Of a DNA stretch of 64,000 nucleotides, positions 56,130 through 64,000 are shown piece after piece; the stretch's first letter is position 1; each line of letters starts with the position of its first letter. Below the pieces are notes generated by a model. The model worked only from the letters and a program-made list of their open reading frames with translations, did not search any database and had not been told where the DNA came from. The position numbers and the translations under genes were made by a program. The stretch spans positions 2,069,094-2,133,093 of the forward strand of contig SCFE01000002.1 in NCBI GenBank assembly GCA_004352715.1, in the 5' to 3' direction. Source of the stretch: Hofstenia miamia (taxonomy: Eukaryota; Xenacoelomorpha; Acoela).

Positions 56130-57450
56130 TGCGATGGATGCCACTAGTGTTTTATTGATAACGTGCAAAACAAAGAAATTATTTGGAATGTCAAATTAAA
56201 AGGGTATCGTAATCGACTATTACACCAAAATGCTTGGCAAGAAATATTCGAAGTGGCAGAAATACAAAAAATTTTCATCGAGTAAGTTAAATTTATTTTG
56301 AATTATTTTAAATAGAATAAACTCAATCAACTATAGTTGAATGAACCTTAAAATTTGATTTAAAAATGCAATTATATTATAAAATTATTTAACTTATATC
56401 AAAGCGCTTTGTAATTGTCTAACTATTTTTTTGCACATTCTTTCTCCAATTTAATATTTATAAACTCAAAATTTAATGTTGATGCGATTTTTCAAAACTA
56501 AATTATATAATTATGCTTTTTCTGAATATTCTTTTAAATAAGTAATATTTATCTAGAAAACTTGAAGCAGAGTGGCATACACTTCGGTCAGAATTTGGGA
56601 GACAGCTAAAGACGAACACCTAGCAGATCTGGATTACATGAAGAGCCACCCTGGAAATATTTTGATAGCATACGGTTTCTCAATAATGTTGGGCAACCTC
56701 GAAAAACTATAAACAATTTTATTATATAAAACGTAAAATTTATAGCTTTAAAATACAATTATATATCGACTGCATTATCATAAATATAATCACACAGTTT
56801 GTTTCTTATATTATTAAGCCATTCTTCTTTCGTTGGTTTGTAAGTTTTATATTTATTTAATTAGTAATTTAATAATGCATTATATATATATATATATATA
56901 TATATGCAATTTACTTAGCAAGAAAATACGGATGTTGAAATTGATGTGGAACAAGTAACTCCAAAATGCATATGCAGATAATGTCTAGGTCAATTAACTC
57001 TGAGGATGAAAACTTGAATCGTAATGGATGCAGATAGTTCAAATCAATATTCATCTATTGGATAGCATTTATCAGTCATTTTATTCTAAAAAATATGCAG
57101 ATATAAATATTAAATATGGCTAAGTTGCACTGATGCCATGGTAGTACAAATGTGAGTTTAAATAATTATCTAAAAAATGTAAAACGTCTATAATTTCTTA
57201 GAAGTAGATTTCTAATTTTTACAATTATTATTTAGTTAATTCCACAAACTTCCTCATCACATTGCTACAAAATTAAAAATATTTTGAATCCAGTTACTTA
57301 TCAGCCACAACAGTTCCCGATGAATAATGAATTTGATCCAACCATTTTGAGCAATCCATATTTCATATTACCCTTGCATGTGCGTCCAAATCAACAATGG
57401 GACATTTTACTTATTTGACATTTTCCAATGTATTTTTACAATAAATTTTT
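56130..57450 (+). pseudogene. MADF-domain protein gene, probably broken
   Basis: Exon 1 (to 56281) carries IDNVQNKEIIWNVKLKGYRN and HQNAWQEIFEVA, and donor GA|GTAAGT. Exon 2 (from 56557, acceptor TTATCTAG) continues with LEAEWHTLRSEFGRQL, together a MADF (Myb/SANT-like) DNA-binding domain. A frameshift then gives PPWKYFDSIRFLNN, the usual region after MADF. A short acidic exon near 56919-56953 and a final exon (about 57236-57418, ending PLHVRPNQQWDILLI) fit the same gene, with AATAAA at about 57441. It may be host- or Harbinger-associated. Confidence 0.55.
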
Positions 57451-57837
57451 TAATTATGTATAGTACTTTGCTTGTTTACAACATTTAGTATGTTATGTAT
57501 ATGTAGTAATATTATTTTAACAAATGTTGTGCTAGAGCTTACTTCAAGATACTGAAAACATAAAATTTTTTGAAAGCGCGGCATGCTTCTTTATTGATAC
57601 GACTGATTGTGTGTGAACCAATTTTAGATTGATTTTATAAATTTTTGCTGGTTGCAATTTTTCTTTCATCACTAAAAAAATAAATTTAAAGAAATTCATG
57701 AACGCCTTTAACTTATACAAATTCATATACTAGCAATTTCAATAATTCAATTTGCATTCATACTAACCAAGTATGGGTTCAGATATAAATTTCTTCAATA
57801 AAAGAAAAAAATCATTGCAATATTTATTAAGAAAGGG

Positions 57838-57966
57838 TATAATGGCAGAAGGAGTTAGTTAATTATTTGTAGCATCAGTCAATCTACGAATCAGCTCAAA
57901 ACTCTCAATAAGATAGAATAGTAGGAATGCCTGCTGATTTCTCACCAATGCCACATGGCAACCACC
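57838..57966 (+). repeat. Repeat R, copy 1 (left, direct)
   Basis: About 130 bp including GTTAGTTAATTATTTGTAGC, CAGCTCAAAACTCTCAATAA and GCTGATTTCTCAC. Its inverse is at about 61476-61613. The two copies flank gag/protease sequence and the Polinton-like insertion. Confidence 0.75.
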
Positions 57967-58045
57967 GCAGGACTCCGAGTACACGTATTGTTTCATAATT
58001 AACTATACCGCTGTCAGTGGAAGCTCCGAATTAACCAACAAGAAG

Positions 58046-59533
58046 ATGTCTAACCCTATTAAGAAAAGATGGAATCTTTCTACGAAAGGACTGCAGGTGG
58101 AACTATCATTTCTGAATGTGCTGTTAAGAAGTCAGAAACCAAAAAGCCAGTCGGATCGCACCAGCATCTTAAGTTGTACGTAGTCAAGAATAACTCCTTC
58201 AGCGAATCGCATTCCTTGAAAATAAATTTACCAAACTTAGTGAAAAATTCGACCTCATGCAGATTGAAAACTCCAGGTAATTCGACCAAATCTACAAAGT
58301 AAACCAATCATGAGACAACTAATCTTTTAGGAAGCAAAAAATGCAGCATTACAAGAAGAAATAGAAGAAAATAGAACACAGTTAACTAGTTTGCAATTGC
58401 AATTATGTCAGAACATAGCAACATTTAAGATCGCTAAAATATCTATCCAAATGTAAAAAATTTAGGACATCGTGTACATCAGTCACCTACTATTTGTAAA
58501 AATTATTTTTCTCACTCGACGCCTATTGCCATTGACAACACTTTACCGAAACGGGATCAGTCCCCGAATCCAGATTTTGATAATCCTATAGTTCAACAAT
58601 TAAGTAACAAACTTGATTCAATTAATGATAAATTACAATATTTAGAAAATCCAATGCAAAACAAAAAAAACTTTTGCTCTAAACTACCCGGTATCAGCTA
58701 TCAATGACAATCTTAAAATTAGAATGCCACCACGAAAATTCTCTGAAAAGGCTGACAGAAACTCATCAACTTTCAAAGCATGGTTCTTTTCATACAAACA
58801 AAATAGTACAACGTGCAGGCCAGAAACATGCACTTGCTCAATTTCCCAGCTTTCTCATTAGGAAAAGTTACAATTACTATATCACACTAGATACCTCAAT
58901 TAAGTCAGACTACAATTTACTCATTCAAAAATTTTACGATCGTTTCCATTCACTCACTGCATGCAATCAATATAAGATACTTTTGAATAACACAAGTACA
59001 AGAAAGATGACGATATAGAAGAATATATCTTGCAAGTTGAACGACTCTATAGGCTCAGTAGAACATCAACAGAGTATTCTTCACATGATTTGTTCACTCA
59101 CATCACGAATGGTATGCTATTATCAATTCAATACCCATTTGAACAAAAATGTGCTCCTGAAGATAAACTACCGACATTCATCAAGAAAGCTGTTGAGGCT
59201 AAACTTCAAATTGACAATTATTCCAAAATATCAAATCAAATTAAAATTGGCAACACTGCATCTTCTTTTACATCTAAGGCAATGAAACTTTCTATAAAAC
59301 TTTCATCTACAAATATCGATTCTAAAAGTAAACAAGAACAAACAAATTCCTATAAATCACCTAAGGTAAACAAAGTTTACTGCAAGAGGTGTGATGGACA
59401 AAAGGGGCATATTGATCCCAACTGCACTAAAACAATAGGCCTACACTTAATCACCAATCAAGGATGCTATTACACAGATGATAGTGACATCTATGATTCC
59501 AACACAGAGGACAAAGACGATTTAAATGAATAA
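58046..59533 (+). pseudogene. Retroelement gag region, coiled coil to zinc knuckle
   Basis: ATG at 58046 opens a broken frame with coiled-coil text (RIAFLENKFTKLSEKFDLMQ), then MPPRKFSEKADRN and FKAWFFSYKQN near 58720, FPSFLIRKSYNYYITLDTSI and LIQKFYDRFHSLTA, typical of Ty3-type gag. The last frame (59030-59533) ends with VYCKRCDGQKGHIDPNC, a zinc knuckle whose spacing is C-x2-C-x5-H-x4-C, one residue longer than usual, and an acidic tail. Confidence 0.75.
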
Positions 59534-59559
59534 GAGCACCAAGTCTCAGCCGAGCATAT

Positions 59560-60090
59560 CATATTCTAGTAAAAATATCTTTAAATAGAAACAACATACC
59601 TATTACTATTAATGGAGAAGTTGTCCAGGCAACTGTAGACACTGGTGAATCTGTTTCTATTATTTCGGATAGATGTTCTAATTTAATTGGCATGACAAGA
59701 AATGATATTGAATCCCATAACCAACGTCTCATCAATACTTCCAGTGATTACCTTGATACTAAAGGGTTAATCAACTCATTAGATTTCACAATTGCTAACA
59801 ATGAGTTCATGGATGACACGCTTATTGTTGACACAACAAACCACGCACTTCCTTATGATTTAATCCTCAGCAAGGATTTCCTAGAAAAATACAGTTGCAT
59901 AATTAATTTTCAGGATAAAACACTAACTATTAATCCGAAGAACTCAAATATTACACCACATTTACAAGCTGTTAACCATCAATCCATTACGCTACATCCT
60001 ATCAAAGCCACTAAAATCGAACCTTTTAGTTGGCGTCTTATCACGTTGGAGTTTAAGGCCCCAATTCACTCTGATAGCGTCATTGATTGA
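59560..60090 (+). pseudogene. Retroelement aspartic protease remnant
   Basis: The frame after gag reads ITINGEVVQATVDTGESVSI, the D-T-G active site (Glu follows where Ala or Ser is usual), and ALPYDLILSKDFLEKYSCII, the D-x-I-L-G-x-D-F-L flap region with Ser for Gly. This is the retropepsin of a Ty3/BEL-like element. About 50 bp after the stop it is interrupted by the Polinton-like insertion at 60144. No RT or integrase follows. Confidence 0.75.
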
Positions 60091-60143
60091 ATTCTAATGA
60101 AGTCGTAATTCTTGCTTCCTTATTAAAACCCGTGATAATCAAG

Positions 60144-60506
60144 AGTAGTTAAGGGGACCAGAAGGAGAGGACACTAACTCGGATTCTGATTGGTCGAGAG
60201 CTTATGACGTCACATGTCACGTGACAGACCGTGAATATTGCCGAGGGTGGTTGAACCGCTGAGTCATCTAATTGATACTTGGCACTAAGTGCTTTTAAGA
60301 TCTCACTAATTGATTTTTTTGACAGCTTACTAATGCATTTTAATTAGCACATTCGGACCTGCTTAAATGATTCACACCCAAATTTACTTTGTTTTATATA
60401 ATGACTAATTTTTCCTAATATACATAACATTGCATTTTGTAAAATATACTTTGTTATAACACACATTACACTCACCTGTATACATAACACTGCATTTTGT
60501 AAAATA
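60144..60506 (+). repeat. Polinton-like left terminal inverted repeat
   Basis: It contains GATTCTGATTGG (CCAAT box inverse), TGACGTCA (CRE-like) and TCACGTGAC (E-box) near 60185-60225, and is nearly the inverse of 61000-61362. Confidence 0.85.
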
Positions 60507-60666
60507 NGTGAAGTGACTTGCGCTTTTCTTTAACTGGCGCAGGAGGAGGATGAATCGTTTCTTGTGTTAACGGATTATAACCATGCGAGGGTGGCGGAGT
60601 TGTACATAGATCATCAAACAGGGTACTCAGCGAACCGGATGTTAGCGTTTCAACAGACATTGCCAA
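60472..60666 (-). other. Truncated frame inside the Polinton-like element
   Basis: From 60666, MAMSVETLTSGSLSTLFDDL and then a Pro-rich stretch ending near VKEKRKSLH at the N. The product is not recognised. As the only internal frame, it may be the N-terminus of an element gene cut by the deletion. Confidence 0.35.
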
Positions 60667-60999
60667 AAGTGAGAGACGAAATTGTGTAGAAGAAGAATAA
60701 TGATTTTATCCGAAGAAATGAAGTGAATATATAGATTGACCAGCCAATGGAAATACATTTGAATTTATGAAAAATAATTATTGGTTGAAAAACCATGATA
60801 TGATAAACATGTTACAATGAATTTTGATAAATGCAGTTTTTGAAGAGTTTTTTCCGGGTTATACTGTACATTTTTCGAAATTATGAAAAATTTGATACGT
60901 ATGGTTTGTCATTGCCTGCTGTGTTTTTACGTGTAATGGAAAATTAGTTTGTAATGTGTATGTATCCCATAAAGGATTGTAAAAATAAGCAGCAATGGA

Positions 61000-61362
61000 A
61001 AAATCACAAAATGCGATGTAATGTATACAGGTGGGTGTAATGTGTGTTATAACAAAGTATATTTTACAAAATGCAATGTTATGTATATTAGGAAAAATTA
61101 GTCATTATATAAAACAAAGTAAATTTGGGTGTGAATCATTTAAGCAGGTCTGAATGTGCTAATTAAAATGCATTAGTAAGCTGTCAAAAAAATCAATTAG
61201 TGAGATCTTAAAAGCACTTAGTGCCAAGTATCAATTAGATGACTCAGCGGTTCAACCGCCCTCAGCAATATTCACGGTCTGTCACGTGACATGTGACGTC
61301 ATAAGCTCTCGACCAATCAGAATCCGAGTTAGTGTCCTCTCCTTCTGGTCCCCTTAACTACT
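61000..61362 (-). repeat. Polinton-like right terminal inverted repeat
   Basis: The inverse partner of 60144-60506, with small differences across its length. Confidence 0.85.
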
Positions 61363-61475
61363 ATCAAGTCACCACCGCTAAAAGTCATAATTTAGTTACT
61401 GTCACACCCTCCAGTATAAATATTTTCCCATCACCAAAACCTGTATTATCATTGGAAATACCAGATAATAAGAAC

Positions 61476-61740
61476 AAATGTCATGTGGCATCAGTGAGAA
61501 ATCAGCATGCATTCCTAATATTCTATCTTATTGAGAGTTTTGAGCTGATGCGGGGATTGACCAATGCTACAAATAATTAATTAACTTCTGGTGCTATTAT
61601 ACCTTTTCCTAATAAAAGTTAAAAGTAAACAAGAGATCATGTTAGGGAAGAGTGGCCATGCTCAGCTGACCCAATGCAGATAACCTTTTAGAAGAGTCAC
61701 ATAAGACTAGAGCCCTAATTAGATTAAGAGTAAAGAAGCC
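61476..61740 (-). repeat. Repeat R, copy 2 (inverted, longer)
   Basis: The first part (to about 61613) is the inverse of 57838-57966. The second part (61602-61740, CTAATAAAAGTTAAAAGTAA ... GTAAAGAAGC) is the inverse of 63426-63562. It therefore pairs with both neighbours in inverted orientation. Confidence 0.75.
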
Positions 61741-61749
61741 CAAACTTTT

Positions 61750-63400
61750 GTAAACATTTTACAGGAAGTTGGATGAAAAACCAAATCATTATGTTACTGA
61801 AACCTCACTCTCAACTTGTGCTTGATGTGTAATGTACATCCTTGAAGCTACAAATTTCAGAAGAAAACGTATCAAGGTTTTGCAAACACTTACCTTCCGA
61901 TTGCCTATGGGAACACATAGTTCACAGACAAGTGAACTATCCTGTAACCACAGAGATTGCAGGGGTGGATATAACACCCACGAATCACATATTACTAGAA
62001 GATTGCTTCACTACTGAAAATAACTATTGTATTCTGTTTCCCTTGATACACACTGCTGTTATTCAATCTTCATGGACATCTAATAAATCTTAAGCAACGT
62101 CATTTAAATATTCCACTACCTGATCAAGATCAATATGTCAACAACATTGGTGACTTAATTAAAACAATCAGCTCCAACAAATACAAGCAGCCAAGTTGAA
62201 ACTCATTAAAGAAGATGACAACACTCGACTCTACTGTGATGGTCACGTCCCACTAGAGCATGTATTTTGAAATGGGAACACCTATCTCTGAACAAATTGA
62301 TTATTTTAAATCAAGTTGGCCTCATTATGTGATCTAACTTAATTCAGGAAACCTTACAATATTACAATATCTCAAAGAAAAACGAAATTATTACAATGAT
62401 GAGAGCAAACATCTTTGATCTGGAAGCAATGACCAAAGAAATTGTTTCTAGTAACATCTCAATATTTTTTGATGAAATTAAGAATCATTCCAACTTACTG
62501 AGTCTAAATTCTTTTATCTCAATATGGCAATAATAGAGGACAACACTCACACTTCAGACATTGATGCAAAACTCACAATGCTAATTGCTATTAAGGGAAT
62601 TAGATTATATCTTAAGTTTTACTCTTTGTTTATAAGAAAACTTAACCTTTGTAATACTATTCTAATATCTGATTGAATGGAAAACCCTTGATTTTACAAC
62701 TTTGCCAAACGTGTAAGCACACAACTGGAAGTTCTCTGCTATGCAATATGCCTCACCAAATATTCTGATATTCTCTCATGGAAAAATCCTCAAGCCATAG
62801 CTTTAGTAAAAGATGCTCAGTCTCTCATTGAACCACAAAAGAGTTACTTTGGAAGACTAAATTCAATGTCCCATTTGGAGAGTGGAGCAAGTGGCATAAT
62901 GACATTTTTGCATGCTTGGAACTTTCATTATTTCATTTAATTACAATTTCAATTTAATTATTACAAATTGTTTCCATTTGTAATTTGGCAAACTGAAAAC
63001 AGTGCTATTTACATTTTAGTTTGAATTTCTGCTAATTTTGAAATGCTTTAAATTGAATCAAAAACCAATTTTGTTTACAGATACTGTTAAATTTTGTATA
63101 TATATATATATATATATGTATATATTATTTCTGCTTTGATTTAGTCTCAGTAAATTCATTTTACTTTTATTTTCTCTTGTTTTGTTTTTTAATAAGTTAT
63201 GTTTTTCTAATTTTCAACTGCATAGTTATAAGGCACCCAGATGTTGGCCATCAGCTGGTATATCCCTTAACTTAGGTTAGGTAAATTGCTAGGGTGTTCA
63301 TACTGCTTGTCATTTATTATTAAAATTGTTATTAATGCTTTCACCTAAATGCACGAGGTAAGGAACACAGAGTGTAGGTTATTTTACTTATTACTTAGAT
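61750..63400 (+). other. Old retroelement-like sequence between inverted repeats
   Basis: Short frames only, the longest at 61842-62093 (CLWEHIVHRQVNYPVTTEIA then GVDITPTNHILLEDC). Cys/His content and position after gag-protease could mean an env-like or other 3' gene remnant, but no family is recognised. A (TA)n tract is at 63093-63117. Confidence 0.3.
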
Positions 63401-63425
63401 TTAATACTTGCACCCAGAAGTTAGA

Positions 63426-63562
63426 GCTTCTTTACTCTTATTCTAATTAGGGCTCTAGTCTTGTGCCACTCTTCTAAAAGGTTATCTATATCAGGTCTGC
63501 TGAGTGTGGCCACTCTTCCCTATCATGATCTCCTGTTTACTTTTAACTTTTATTAGGAAAGG
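63426..63562 (+). repeat. Repeat R, copy 3 (direct, interrupted)
   Basis: It matches the inverse of 61602-61740 (GCTTCTTTACTCTTATTCTA ... TTTTATTAGGAAAGG) and is cut at 63562 by a Polinton-like terminus. Confidence 0.75.
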
Positions 63563-64000
63563 AGTAGTTAAGGCCGAGTGAAGGAAATGACACTAACTCA
63601 GATTCTGATTGGCTGAGAGATCGTGACGTCACATGTCACGTGACAGACCATGAATATTAACGAAGATGATTTAATTAGTGACTCCTCTCTACTTGACAGC
63701 TACTAATGTATTTTTTTGACAACTGCTAATGGATTTGCAATACTTTTTTTAATTGATATTCATGGTGATTCATTTACATGTTTGGGCCAATTTAATTTAC
63801 ACTGTTTTGATATAATGACTAATTTCATTGTTTGTTAATATACACGGCTATATCACACTCGCCTGCATACATTACATTGCATTTTGTTAATATTACCTCA
63901 TTATAACACATTGTTTTATTTTTCCATAATTTCGAAAAAAAGCTTATATGTGCAATGCTTATCTTGTTTTTGGGAATTTTTTTAAAAAGTTTTCACTTTG
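63563..64000 (+). mobile_element. Second Polinton-like terminus, runs off the window
   Basis: It starts AGTAGTTAAGG and follows the 60144 repeat (CTAACTCAGATTCTGATTGG, then TGACGTCACATGTCACGTGA) with moderate divergence. The body, possibly a longer element, lies beyond 64000. Confidence 0.75.

Larger units (their letters stand above)
60144..61362. mobile_element. Polinton/Maverick-like element, deleted to 1.2 kb
   Basis: Long inverted repeats of about 360 bp (60144-60506, 61000-61362) start AGTAGTTAAGG. ATCAAG duplicated at 60138-60143 and 61363-61368 gives a 6-bp duplication. AG termini, long inverted repeats and 6-bp duplications are Polinton/Maverick hallmarks; full elements are 15-20 kb. 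Only the start of one minus-strand frame remains (60666 down, MAMSVETLTSGSLSTLFDDL), broken by a single N at 60507. It lies inside the gag/protease retroelement. Confidence 0.7.

Overview
This window is AT-rich DNA from an animal nuclear genome. It has long introns, many transposable-element remnants, (TA)n, (AAT)n and (TAG)n microsatellites, and scaffold gaps. The strongest argument for an animal is a complete torsin gene, because torsins are animal AAA+ proteins. Its five introns all end in a short T-rich TTTAG acceptor, which recalls nematodes. A mermithid-like nematode is possible, but that is a weak inference.

Layout, + strand unless stated. 1-4.1 kb: a piggyBac-type short element (1744-2625) and a LINE 3' end. 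4.5-12.2 kb: a three-level nest. A minus-strand LINE is split by a compact minus-strand retroelement with short direct terminal repeats (5224-11842), and that element is split by a plus-strand LINE (about 7644-11308). 12.7-19.3 kb: LINE tails, a small inverted-repeat element and a hAT remnant. 20,251-50,894: torsin, six exons and 319 codons over 30.6 kb. Its introns hold a deleted mariner, hAT short elements, a second compact retroelement (23735-26587), Penelope and piggyBac remnants, a deleted P/THAP element with 65-bp inverted repeats, a LINE fragment, and a Harbinger-type element with an internal repeat array. 51-57.5 kb: hAT remnants, a minus-strand LINE, and a MADF-domain gene or pseudogene. 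57.8-64 kb: gag and protease remnants of an LTR-type retroelement flanked by inverted copies of one repeat, split by a 1.2-kb Polinton-like long-inverted-repeat element. A second Polinton-like terminus runs off the window.

The most unusual content is the pair of compact retroelements. Each is about 2.5-2.9 kb of its own sequence. Each carries a reverse transcriptase plus RNase H, with no visible integrase or tyrosine recombinase. Each is bounded by 42- or 87-bp direct repeats that contain AATAAA. Their RT motif A and B and RNase H signatures look closer to hepadnavirus-type polymerases than to DIRS or Ty3, and both carry I-D-N where RT motif C normally ends in D-D. The two copies are divergent and broken, and they share a conserved domain ahead of the RT. 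I treat them as a candidate hepadnavirus-related or otherwise unclassified retroelement lineage.

Only torsin looks like an intact host gene; nearly everything else is decayed mobile DNA. Several joins look like assembly artefacts: single-N junctions next to repeated sequence, and a perfect 218-bp duplication around a gap.
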